Source: Trichoplax adhaerens (Eukaryota > Placozoa > Uniplacotomia > Trichoplacea > Trichoplacidae). Taken from it: DNA of 64,000 nucleotides. Position numbers and translations under genes: made by a program. Under the pieces are notes generated by a model. That model was not told the DNA's origin. It was given only the letters and a program-made list of their open reading frames with translations, and searched no databases. Position 1 is the stretch's first letter, and each line of letters starts with the position of its first letter. Of the stretch, positions 1 through 11,528 are shown piece after piece. The stretch spans positions 1,237,836 through 1,301,835 of the forward strand of contig NW_002060949.1 in assembly GCF_000150275.1 (NCBI RefSeq), written 5' to 3'.

Positions 1-1013
1 CACTTTAATAGGGTTAAATTTGCTAAGCTTATTTTATTCGATATTTCTGCAATGTATTGTAATTATTTTTATAAGTCAGATCAATCATATAAATATTACC
101 TATATTGGTTATCTATCTATTTCAGTACTGGCAATAAACCATTCTCAAATAGCTCTGGCATGTCTCAGTTATTGCGAACATATTTACTACATGCATGTTA
201 GTAGCAACTTTTAGTTTGTGGCAATTGTAAATCTTAAATGCACGTAACAGCATCCAATGCAAATGCAATGATGCTCGCTATGAACAATTTACACAACCTC
301 ATTCTACCTTCTTTAAGTGCAAATTTCTACATGAAACATACACATTAGGGTAGTTCGATACAGATTGATTTACTTAATACGATTTACTTTCAGCACTTGT
401 TTCAAAAATAAAATTTCACTCAACTTTATGCCGTCCGTATGCGTGCGACGGTGCAATTGACTAAAACTCATTTCGGTTAAATACAATACTGTACTGTACG
501 GTGATAGCGTGGTACTATGCGGTTGACTGACCGGCTGACACGCATAGCACGTGCGCGTGCTGACGTGATACGTTCGCGTCACTTACGTCTTTGTCTTAGT
601 GGGTTGAAGTTTCAAATAAGTTTCAGCCTCCAAAAAACGCACATACTGTACGTAACACAGTACAGCACATGATACAAGTACTCTGTCTACTTTATATTGC
701 TGAGAGTACACCCAATAATTCGAAGGTCATATCCGCAATGTGCGTCATACCTGTGTGACCTATATACGTACGTGCGTGCGAATGAATGAAAATTTGCAAA
801 AATCCTCTTTGAATCTTCTAAGAAAAAATTTTCAAAGGAAACTTCTTGCTAGATTCAAGGTTAGTAATTACTACTAGTTTTTTTTAAGAGAAATTGTCTA
901 GTGCTGTATGTGCGCTCATTGCAAAACGAAATTATATTAAAACATATCTTGGAAACTTTTTAAATAACCATACCGCAGCCTCAAATTGTATCTGTTTCTG
1001 TAGCTTCCGGAAA
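1..1013. other. Upstream flank of the SYCP2-like gene, no gene seen
   Basis: No exon chain could be supported on either strand. The stretch at about 480-670 carries scattered TACTG/CAGTA pentamers and CpG-containing words (CGTACG, ACGTGCGCGTG), giving a locally less AT-rich patch roughly 350-550 bases before the first coding exon. It may be promoter sequence of the downstream gene, but no TATA-type or other specific element was convincing. Confidence 0.4.
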
Positions 1014-4000
1014 ATGGCAGTTAATTTAGCCAGCAACGGCAAATGCGTATCGTTTAAGCAGGTAAGTTGCAAAATGTTACTACTGTTTGTAATACTCTTA
1101 TTTTTGGCTATCAACTCACCGCTTTGAATACCAATTCTTTTTAAAACTTATTATGAATTTATTTAGCTTCTGCTTCAATTATCCCAATCTGTCGATGGCC
1201 ACAAACATTTTCTTGCTTTAGCGAAATTGGCCAATAGAAACGGATTAAGTGATAATTTGTGGGAGGATTTGAATCAAGAAAATCGTTTTCACTGGATGTA
1301 TACGTCCTGGAAAAAATCACTATGCTTTGTAAGAATTTAACCAAGACTACAGCCACAGGCTTTAACTAGTGTAAATAATGAACAATTATGTTCTGCCGAA
1401 ACTTATAATGAATACGCGTATAGCTATTTATACAGTATTATGTCGGTATTTATATACTGTGACGGCTCATGAAATTTGTGGCAAGTAAATTTATGTCCCA
1501 TTCTCAGATACATAAATATGCGGCATTACTGTAAATATATCTGTGCTGTAAGGTGGTCTTAGAAGTGCAACTTTTAATATACTAATTTATATTCGGAATC
1601 ACAGTTTATAGAAAAAAACCTGGAAGATAGTGTCCGTCTGTGTATGATATTTATGAAGAAAGTTGTCAATATTCTATGCAGAAATGAAGACGCTATCAAC
1701 AAATTATTTGAATGGGAAATTATAGTTGTTATACCAATCTTTATACGCATTAAAGCTAATGATTCAATTTTTGAAATCCATACGCTAACCTTAATATACG
1801 CATACGTATTTAGTAGAGTAAACAGAGTATCTATGGATAATTTTGATACTTAGCCAATTCTGTTTTAAAATTGATTACCTCCCCGTTGAAAGCAATGATA
1901 AATTATTGCTTTAGTCGTAACATATACATTCTTAGAACGGTAATAGTTGAGAAAAATTCCCTTTCATAAAATTTTGCACATAAAATATAGTAAATGGAAC
2001 TAATAATATGATAAACTGAACTAATATAACAATTACTGTTAGTACTGTACTATAGCTTTTGAATGTTTGGCAGAAGTAATAGCGTATGAAAGCTAAATAT
2101 TGGTTAACATTCCGCTGCGCACCATACTGTACTGTACCGTAATAATATGCTTACCGCCAATAGCTAATACCTTCGCCTTGCGATATTTCATCGATTCACA
2201 TGACATGTAAAACTTTAAGATTTATATGACAATTGTGCATGGAATTCTCTTGCTTTCCATATCTTACATTAGTAAAGTAATTAGGACTGTACCGCAGCTA
2301 CCAAACAGTCAAACAGGAAATTCGGAGGAAATATTACGTGAAACGCTGACTATTGTTGCGGTAAGTTTAGATATGTCTTGCTTTCTATAGTTGCCTAACT
2401 TATTTCAGTAATTCTAGTGGCTAACATTAGATACAATATTAAAGCAATAAATTAAGTAATACTATCTTTTCTACCTGTTGCATCCAGTATTCAACAATGA
2501 ATCATTCTGAACGTAAGTATTATCTTGGTCAACAGTGTTGATACGCTGAGCAATATGGAAACACCCAACATTTATTTAACTTCTACTAATGATGTCATTT
2601 CAATGGTGTAATTTGAATTAATTGCATTATTGCTGTCTGCCTTGCAATATAATATACTTTCAGATAGAAAATCTGTTATTGTTTTAATACCCGATATTAT
2701 TAAGGCCCTCTTTGCTGTCAACCTGAGTTTTAATTGTAAAGATCAGGTACTTTTTTAATCTTATACTGTATATCTTTATAGCTACTACTTGTATTTATTC
2801 AGACAGTATTCTTTATCAAATTACATGTACTAATTAATATACCTAAATATACCCATGTAAAGGATTATATTATTGGATGTATAGTAACATACTATATATA
2901 CTATTTTGTTAAGGGTATGACACTTATTAGCATACTGCTGAACGACGTTCCCAGCTCAAGACTAAGCCATTTATGGAAACTAGTCAAATGTCACTTTACT
3001 AATTTGATATCATTTTTGAGCATGGCTGGTGATTATGAACTGCAAAGAGCAACCATAGACACATTATTTCACTTGACAAGAGTCCATGAACGCAAAGTCT
3101 TTGCAAAAAAAGTTTTCAAAAACTCTCCACAATTACTAACAAATTTTCTAGCAATGGACGAAAACCGTTTTGAAGCTGTAATGACTGTATACATAGAAGT
3201 ATTTATAATCAGTAATCAATAATTCATAAAAGTATTTCTTGTTGTACTAGACATGTAGAAGTTTTCTGAACACTTTTAATTCTCAGGGTGATGTCTGCAA
3301 AAGGTTTGTCATATCTGTGTTTTATTTTGATTACTCATAATCCAATCTCAAAAGCATATCAAAAATTGTATTTCTTTTATGCATATGGTATGCCCCAGAG
3401 TTATATCGATTCCCTGTGAAAAAATAATGATTGGAAAGAAAGAGTTTAAGCCTATAGGTATGGAAGAAGATAACTCATGGGTTGACTTCAATAGTGGTAG
3501 CAGATCCATAAAGCTTTATCTTGATGCTTGTCAATTCGAGGTAGAAGTGTTCAAATTAGTACTACTTTTAATTTCGATGGTATAGTGATTATTTCTCAAA
3601 ACAATTTTGGTATAGGAAACCGAAAGTGAGTGGGATGTCATTATTATTAAGGATCAAATTGTAAAAACCCATGTTATTAAAGAGGGTTAGTAATATGCTA
3701 AATAAAACTAATTGTTTTTATCTATCTTGAAGCTTTATTAGCAAGGTGTTAATACCACTTTAATAATGCTACAAATTTTATCTTAATATACTGTAGATAT
3801 GGCTAATATTAAGGTTTTGGTTTTACATCTTCGCGTACCAATCAGTTCCCTATTACCACGATTTCCAAAGTCGACTAATAAAATTCTTGAAATTATATTT
3901 CAAGAAAAATATATCTGATTTTAACACTGCTCTATGCAGACTATAGTGTTACAGTTACGCATTGAATTAACCTTTCTCAAACCTTTATTGCTCAAGACTT

Positions 4001-7000
4001 CGTTAATTGAAACTATTAAGTCATCTTCTGATATATTTATATATATACTTGTCGTTGTTACCTTAACATAACCGACATAATATTGCAAGTGCTTGTACAC
4101 ATGTATTCCTTACATCGAGATGTTCATCCTTACGACAGAAAGATGTACGACATAATGTAGAAATCGTTCTCTCTAATATAAAATATTGTTTAGCAACGCT
4201 CCGTTTCCTAAATATATATACTACTCTTAATCACTTTAGGTATTGCAAAATTATCGCCCAAAGACATCAATAACGGAACGATCGTTACGATTGTCTAGTG
4301 TGAAAAGCGATCAGAAAATGGTACAACTATTAACACACTATCTAATAATTATTCTTTGATTATTCCTTGAATTAATTTCCAATGTCTACCTCACAGACAA
4401 ATGAAAAACATAATATCAGTCGTAACGATCATAGAGTAGAATCTTTAGACAGCTCTTTAGATAATAAAGACTTCACTACATCAACAAGAAATTTCGAAAT
4501 GAGCCTTGGAAAGTTAACAGATGAATGCGATCACGTTGTTCCTAAAGGTAAATGTTTCTATTCGGATGCATTTATTAGATACACACTGATGCATTGCTAA
4601 ATATTATTACGTGGATTACAAATCATCAGAGACATATATCCTAATACAAGTACAGCAGAACATCTATAAGGGATCAGATGTTATTACATATTAATATTCT
4701 GCATATACGGTATAATTTATTATTCAATGTAAGATAACATTCTTTGGCATAAATTTTTCTTTAATTACAGAGACGTCATTGAAACCCGAATTAAACGAAA
4801 ATAGGCTGGTAAATGTTGCATTTTCGGTTTAATTGGTTCTTGTCCGCTATACGCATTGTGTTTATTATATGATGATATGTCGATTGATTCTGCTATCTAT
4901 GACTTAACAAACAGAACGACAAACCGGACTTACAGTTACCACTATCAATGTTACATGAAACTGATAAAAATATCGAGGAAATAGAACTTGATAATTGTCT
5001 CAATTCCGCTTTGTCCCTAAGTAGTAATAATACTAAGGACAGCAATATCATATTCACCGAGAGCTCAAATGAGACTTTGAGAAGCGAAAATCCTATTTCT
5101 AATAAGTCTTGGGAAAGTAGTAAAGTCTTTCAAGAAAATAGTGATGTAGTGCTGTCATCGCCACGCCTATTTTCAAACGATAATCAAATGTTAAGCAAAA
5201 ATAATGGAAGAAACCGTGACGATAGTGATTCCGGACTTGGATTTTCACCAAAAAGAGTAAATATGGAATTGATGAGATCTTTTGAATCAGATCCTAAGGA
5301 AATTACACATACAATTGCAGAAGACTCAAGGAATTTTAGCAGCTCCAACACATCTGAGGAAATACAATCTTCTCAATTTAAGGATAGAAAATTAGATACA
5401 TTCGAATGTAAAATCCAACAACATCCAACTACTTACAGCAACCTTGAAAGTTTAATGTTATCATTTAGAGAAAAATGCAAGGTTCAACAATAGAAAAGTA
5501 TATTTTTTATTCTGAGGATTGTTATTGACTGTTTTTATTGTAATTATCAAAGGGTATAATAAATGACTCTACAGATATTGATGAAAAGGATGCACAACAT
5601 TCGACAGAATTTCAAGACGCAAATAATAATGGCATCCAAGTTGATCATGTAAGCCATTTGTTGCAAAGTTGCTTTATTTAATACGAACTGATTAGAGTCA
5701 AAAACCCATAAGTAATTTTAGTGAAATGATGTAAATTTGCAATGACCATAGTGGGATATAAGGAACGATACGCAAAAAAGACAGGCAAATGAGACACGCA
5801 AATGTAATAGAAAAGTGATGACGCCTACTTGGGATAGTATGGATGTACCACAACAATCGGTGAGTAATAAGGCATTCAACAATTGGACAAGATTTTAGTT
5901 ATAAAAACTTCTTTTGAAGTTTTATACGAGCGCGTGTCTCGTGCCCGAAGTGTTGTAATTTCTACACTTGCAGAGTATTGGATTACATCGACAAAAATGC
6001 ATCTTTTATTCTACTTCAAATGATATTCAAGATGTGTTTATTATATGATAGTAATATCTATGCTAATTTTTGTTTGCTGGCTTACGATTTAACTGGCCTA
6101 AATTTACAGTAAAGTAGGATAAAAAATGATTGCTATTTTCTTTAGGCTAAGGTCGATGTATCTAAAGAAACCAATAAACATAAGAAGAGAAAAACCGGTA
6201 CGAGCTGAAGCTAATAATGCATCTATTGTTATGCGTGTATTATGCACTATTGTAAAATTCTTAATTCTTAACTAGATCTTACTACTATTAGATGTTATTG
6301 GATTAGTAAATTGCTTCAAATCTCTGAATCTTTGAAAGTCTTTACTAATCAAAAATTTGCTTAAAGATGCGAGATCCGAGAAGAGGAATGATTCCATGAG
6401 TAATTGCTCAATTACGCGAAAAAAGTTAGTAATAACTTTCTACTCTTAAAAGACATAGAGATGATTGCAATTTTTTTCACAGTACCAAAAATTTTTTGAA
6501 GGAATGATGTCGGCGAATTCGCTAATAAATATCGAAAGGACACGAAGCCAGAGATAGTAAGAAAACATTTAGGTTGCAACTGTATGTTCAGTTTAAATCT
6601 AATTGCAGCCTTTCACATGATTTATCAATGGAATATTGCTGGATTCTTGGGTGAAAAATAGAAGCAACAACTAGTAGAAACCGTAACGTATCAAGCAACA
6701 GAACACCTTTTGGAAATATTCGATAGCCAAAAAGCTGAAAGGTACTAAAACTTTGCTTGCTACAAGATCGATCTAAGTGTAATCATGGCGTCCTTTTGAT
6801 ATAAAAAAGACGGCATTTAATAGACAATTGTAGCCAAAAGCTTGCAAGTTTAACTACCGATACCAAGGATACCAGTGTAATTGAGGCTGAACGTGATTTT
6901 TTGGTCAGTATTTTAGTGTACCTGACATCTACAAAACGTATGCATATTTTAAAAATAGTTTAAGACCTTATGATTTATATAGCAGCTATTGTCTGTGTAT

Positions 7001-7782
7001 TGTCCATTTCACGTATTATAATTATTACTGTAGATGTAAAAATTTTAGAAATTAAGGAAATATTTGAGTTTACGCATTGACAGAATTTATAATAAAATAG
7101 ATACCTTGATTTACTAGAAACTTACTTGCACTAACTAGCAAATTAGGGTTGGAATAAACAGAATAAATCATGTCCTTGGAAGACTAAGGTATTGCTAAGT
7201 TACATATTGCTTTTACAGGCTTCTTTCAAACATTTTGTGACCACTTCCCGATTATCTCGGGAACATAATCAAGAAAAGTACGTATACATGCATATCGCAG
7301 GATGTTCGTTTATAAACAGTGAACTTTAACTGCGACCGTGAACGATTTTTTTAAATCTCAGAATGGGTGACATAGTAGAGACATTTGACGAGTTTGATGA
7401 GCATTTCCATAAATTGGAAATCAAGCACCACCAGGATCAAGTAGGAGTTGATACCTTAGTTTGTTCAAATCCACCTTTTTCTGTCTTTGATATTACATTT
7501 CTTAACACACTTATACGCGCTAGTCATAACAAGAGATTTTATACTCGTAGGAGCTCATAGGTAACTCAATACGAGATCAATTGAAGAAGCTACATATGAT
7601 AGCTCTTAAAGAAACGGTATGGAATACTAGCGAATTTATTAATATTTAATTAATTTATTGAAGTATGTTTCCGGAAGCATATTGTAACTCTCATGACTAT
7701 TAAACTACAGCAACAGGACGAAATGCTTCTGGTTCGAAAGTCACTGTTATCGGCGATTGGATTAGGAGATAGTTCTAGTTAA
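1014..7782 (+). CDS. SYCP2: Synaptonemal complex protein 2-like (SYCP2/SYCP2L family)
   Basis: Axial-element protein of meiotic chromosomes; in vertebrates it works with SYCP3 on the chromosome axis. Supported exons: 1014-1061, 1167-1328, 1605-~1800, 2298-2360, 2488-2512, 2664-2746, 2914-3177, 3287-3303, 3399-3540, 3616-3685, 3797-~3915, 4240-4320, 4397-4547, 4771-4808, 4915-5481, 5553-5648, 5752-5859, 6146-6197, 6367-6424, 6502-6556, 6662-6741, 6810-6903, 7219-7277, 7362-7440, 7551-7616, 7711-7782 (TAA). The N-terminal half is an armadillo-like helical domain (exon at 2914 has AGDYELQRATIDTLFHL). It is followed by the Spt16M-like domain, marked by SIPCEKI and SWVDFNSGSRSIKLYLD at 3402-3525. 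The middle is polar and Ser/Asn-rich (4915-5481, with SDSGLGFSPKR). The C-terminus is a likely helical coiled coil (6662-7782), matching the SYCP3-binding end in the family. Predicted length is about 800 aa, close to vertebrate SYCP2L. The 3' ends of the exons at 1605 and 3797 are unsettled. Confidence 0.75.
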
Positions 7783-8114
7783 TCTATAGTTATCAGCCAC
7801 AACTTTAGATTCACACTGTCAAGTCAAAGTCTTTAATTGACATTTAAATTTTACGTCGTTTATAATTCATGTTAAGACTAATCAGCTGTGCTGTCTTTGC
7901 AACAAAAAGGTCTATCTTACTTTTAAGATCCTGATATCATTGATCAAGTTATTAAAGTGCATTTATATGAAGTTTCATCTACACACATAATGATGATATA
8001 TCTAATATGATACAGTTTTGAGAAGAATAATCCGTATAATATTTTCGTTAAATCTTTATGTAGTACCAATTGCTGATAGTTTTTGTAACAAGTTTAAAGC
8101 ATACGAAGTAAAAT
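7783..8114. other. Short convergent intergenic region
   Basis: This lies between the stop codons of two convergent genes and should hold both 3' ends. It is AT-rich, with no open exon and no convincing RNA gene. Confidence 0.5.
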
Positions 8115-10111
8115 TCAGCTTGGTTTTGGACATCCTGCAACTATTCTCTGTTTGTATTGTATTCCTAATAGTAGAGGAATAAAAATTAAAAATTATTTTA
8201 GCTCGAACATGCAAATAAACCTTTAATGTAGGACGAATTATTTTTATAAAATTAGATAAAATTAGAACAGTTGTTACCGTACCTAAGCCCTTCACAAATC
8301 CAACTAAATTTTTGTAGTTCTGACCGTGATCACAGTACGCACCAGCAATTTGTGAGATAGAAAATCCCTATTCACAGATGTATTCAAGATTAACAAGACG
8401 TAACCCGAAATTATTTAAGCTAGTCTTACTTTAGCAACACTTGTTGAGTTATCCATTTTATAGATCGCAATGTTGAGGGTGTCATTGTACTTGTGGACTT
8501 TCGTGCGATGTATTGCCTATATTGTCATAGGATAAATTTCCATATAACATTGATACATGCGATTTAAGTATTTGTTTATAATAAAGCATACAGTGTTGGT
8601 CAATGACGTTATGGTTTACGGTATTAAGGAACTATGAAGATCCTGATAGATTAACTATGATATCACAGAGCTATGAAATTGGTATTACCATGAGTGGCGC
8701 AAATAGAGTACAGGTATTAATCATACAATTGGTTTCCTACCTGTAGCAAATACTGGACATTTTCAGGATTCTTAAACGTTGTTAAATTGGATCCTTTAAC
8801 GAATTTATAACGATGATCTGCTCCACCTGAAAATCAACATCAAAACTTCAGATAATTAAGCTATCAAGTGTCCACTATATTGTATGTATGCGTATGTTAA
8901 TAAATCATAAGTTTCCTCACTGTAGTGGATACAAAATTTTATACGTTTTTAGCAATATATAGCTTTTAGAGATTACCTTTCATGAAATTTGTAACCATTA
9001 GTTGATAAATTTTATCTGCTGCGCTTTTACCAGGTGCTAGTGAGATAAGAAAGATAACAGACAATTTACGTAAGCATGCAATGCAATACTCTCATTTTGT
9101 AAATTGGAAATATTTAAAATTAATTATTTTCACTAGCAGCACAAATCCATCGTGTTGTAGACAACTGTCCTGATTCAGTGCATCTTTTTGACAATTTATC
9201 TTATTTTATTTAACATATTTGTATCATTGCCACTAGTACACACGGATCATTCCTCTTTTGACTCTTTCATCAAAGAGGTCCATATATAATTATACATATT
9301 TATCTCCCATGCAAGTTTTCTGATGATTCACTATAGATTATCGCGCTGAAAAATAGTTATATAATAATTATAACTCAATAAACTAGGAATAATCATCTCT
9401 TCTCACAATAAATCTAGTCTAAAAATTTATACACGTAGATACATAAATGTATTACAAGGACAGATTATTTATTATTTATGAATAAACCATGTATAAACTT
9501 ACTGAATGACCACATTAGAGTGCAGCATGCGTTACCTGTAACGAAAAATTCAGATACGTTAGACGTTTTTCTTCATTTATGATGCAAAATTTTACGCTAA
9601 GTATATCATATCGGTATACTGTACAGTATGTATGTATGTACTATATTTACAGAGTGATGTCATGAACCACTAAAAGTAAAAGTGTTAGTGATTGATGGTA
9701 AAGTTGTAGATTGTATTTACAGTATTTACTGTAAGTACGTGTATACTATTTTAAGTCCAGTATATCCTGCTATTCGCATAGTTCGTTTGCGTTTTTGAAT
9801 GATTGATCAACAATGCTGTAACTTGCAAAAGTTATGAAAGCAAATGAGGCACTACGTACAGTATTTATGCGTTTATATAATTATAAATAATCAAGCTACG
9901 ACAGACTCAAGTTCGTATCATGCGATTAGAAAAACAATTAATTTAGGACAAGCTAATTTGGCGCTTGAATTATGCTCAAGTAAAGTGCTGTACAGCCTGT
10001 ACTGTACTTACCACAGGTTCCACAGTCTACATTTTTGCAATCTGGTGGCTGACAACCAATTACAATCGCAATCAAGATAGATAAAAGAGCAAAATATCGA
10101 ATTAGAGCCAT
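8115..10111 (-). CDS. Small secreted Cys-containing protein, family not identified
   Basis: Exons (minus order) 10012-10111, 9503-9535, 9134-9169, 8977-9036, 8741-8826, 8430-8516, 8283-8367, 8115-8134. All join in phase except one gap between 8741 and 8516, where a short exon around 8590-8660 is probably missing. The start ATG opens a hydrophobic signal peptide (MALIRYFALLSILIAIVIGC) followed by a Cys-rich start, CKNVDCGTCGNACC, then a domain with KFVKGSNLTTFKNPENVQ, VHKYNDTLNIAIYKM and FSISQIAGAYCDHGQNYKN, ending in GCPKPS and TGA. Predicted length is about 190 aa. No transmembrane segment is seen after the signal, so export or a lumenal location is inferred. Even Cys pairing fits an extracellular fold. 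I cannot assign a function. The start lies 1.4 kb from the divergent PPIE start. Confidence 0.65.
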
Positions 10112-10331
10112 TTTGTATAATTTTGAGAGTTGGGAACGGCTACTTCTCTAATTTTTGTGTTCTAATCGCCTTATAACGTTGAGCGTGATCAATCGTATCT
10201 GATGAGTCAACCACTTCTTAAACTACAGTACTTTACTCAAGTATCCCTTCATCAAATTCTTCTTTAGAACTCTGCTAAATATGCACTATTTACTTCATGT
10301 GCAGTGTCCTGCATTCAATACTATACAGTAC

Positions 10332-10360
10332 AGTATTGCGTACATACTGTACGCAATACT
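10332..10360. repeat. Perfect 12-bp stem hairpin
   Basis: Arms 10332-10343 (AGTATTGCGTAC) and 10349-10360 (GTACGCAATACT) are exact reverse complements around a 5-base loop, at the edge of the pentamer cluster. Confidence 0.9.
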
Positions 10361-10370
10361 TATATATTCC

Positions 10371-10388
10371 GTATACTGTACAGTATAC
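10371..10388. repeat. 18-bp perfect palindrome
   Basis: GTATACTGTACAGTATAC is its own reverse complement. It is centred on the TACTG/CAGTA switch and lies 10 bases from the neighbouring hairpin. A shorter version (ATACTGTACAGTAT) is at 9616-9629. Confidence 0.9.
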
Positions 10389-11028
10389 GTATAAGTAAAA
10401 CAGTAGTAAGAAACTTCTCCCATTGCTTAATGTAGAGTATTTAACATACGGAAATCTCGTGACTTTTCGACGACTCGTACTTGGCTCATTTATGGATTTC
10501 ATCTTACTACTCTACTGTACAGTACTGTATCATGGACTATTTACAGTAGTCGGAGTGGGCTTACAGTACAGAACACTACTGTACTGTACTGTACTATGCA
10601 CTGTACAGTCTACAGTACTGCACACTGTACAGGTACTGTACTGTACCGTATGTAGTCGATGACAGTGTACTGTACAGTACAGTACTGTACATACAGTGTC
10701 AAATATAGTACAGTATGTACAGTAATGTGGTGACTTTGTCATTTTTCCAGTTGCTCTACAGCATACTGTACTAGACAAAATCAACCATAGACTTGTAGTA
10801 GTCCATGAATCAGCCTGGCTGACTGGATATCAAGAGCGGATAGATAGTATACCGTTGCATATAGGCTGCATCTGATATGATCCCTTTTAGTACAGTAACC
10901 TCTGGTAGAATTAAGCATTAATATATGCTAAGTACAGTAGTTGAATAACTAGAAATCTCATAGCATGGTGTGGCTTGTGCGGGTTAAGCTACAGTATAGT
11001 AGTTAGCATGGACAAGGACTACTGTACT

Positions 11029-11130
11029 AAAAAGTTACTGAACCTCTGACAGGTCTATTGACAAATGGTAATACTATCTGTTAAATGAGCACATTATCGT
11101 AAACCGTCAGCAAAGCGACGGGAGTTTGCA
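11029..11130 (+). repeat. Interspersed ~100-bp repeat, copy A
   Basis: The segment from AAAAAGTTACTGAACC through GTTTGCA is nearly identical, in reverse complement, to 38905-39003. The only clear difference is a 4-base insertion or deletion (ATTGACAAATGG here against TATCAAATGG on the other copy's reverse). It lies inside the PPIE/secreted-protein divergent region. It has no coding frame and no obvious tRNA- or transposon-derived ends. Confidence 0.85.
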
Positions 11131-11528
11131 CTAGTACTGTAGAAAATATAGAAAATAATACGAGTACAGTACAGTACTGTACATTGGTAATTACCTTTTA
11201 CCCTAATGAACTAAAAATGGTACCGTACTGTACTGTCAGGGACTGCTTGACTACTGTACACTGTACATTACAGTACCTTGGTCTTCTATAAATCGGATAT
11301 ACAGTACTAATCTAATAAATCTACAGTAAAAACTATACTCTACACTACTGTACTGTACTGTACTGTACACTGTACAGTACAAGTGTACAGTACACTAATA
11401 AGAGAATTTTTCTATACTGTACAGGTACAGTACTGTTAAAGCAAGCGGGCAGATATCCACATCAACACGCATGCCCATTATTCGAGACTACAGCACTCGC
11501 AGCAACCATCACTAAATTAATTTTAAAG

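Larger units (their letters stand above)
10300..11440. repeat. TACTG/CAGTA pentamer cluster with strand switches
   Basis: Short runs of the pentamer TACTG (complement CAGTA) recur densely, for example at 10,505-10,530, 10,570-10,700, 11,160-11,185, 11,220-11,275 and 11,340-11,440. Runs flip between the two orientations, making CTGTACAG and GTACTGTAC palindromes at each switch. It is a degenerate, broken satellite-like tract rather than one uninterrupted microsatellite. Isolated units also occur elsewhere in intergenic DNA of the window. Confidence 0.85.
10112..11528. promoter_or_regulatory. Shared upstream region of divergent genes
   Basis: This separates the start codons of the secreted protein (-) and PPIE (+), so both promoters should be here. 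It is dominated by TACTG/CAGTA pentamers, contains a hairpin, a palindrome and a repeat copy (listed separately), and has no supportable coding exon. The open frames between 10,290 and 10,784 are built of the pentamers themselves and are not genes. Confidence 0.6.

Noticed and set aside
9626-9640. TATG tetranucleotide run, and a similar one at about 12,898-12,912
   Set aside because: Short simple repeats without other signals; expected background.
10290-10784. Overlapping open frames of 70-84 codons on both strands rich in Tyr, Cys, Thr and Val
   Set aside because: They arise directly from TACTG/CAGTA pentamers, which lack stops in several frames; no conserved domain or splice structure.
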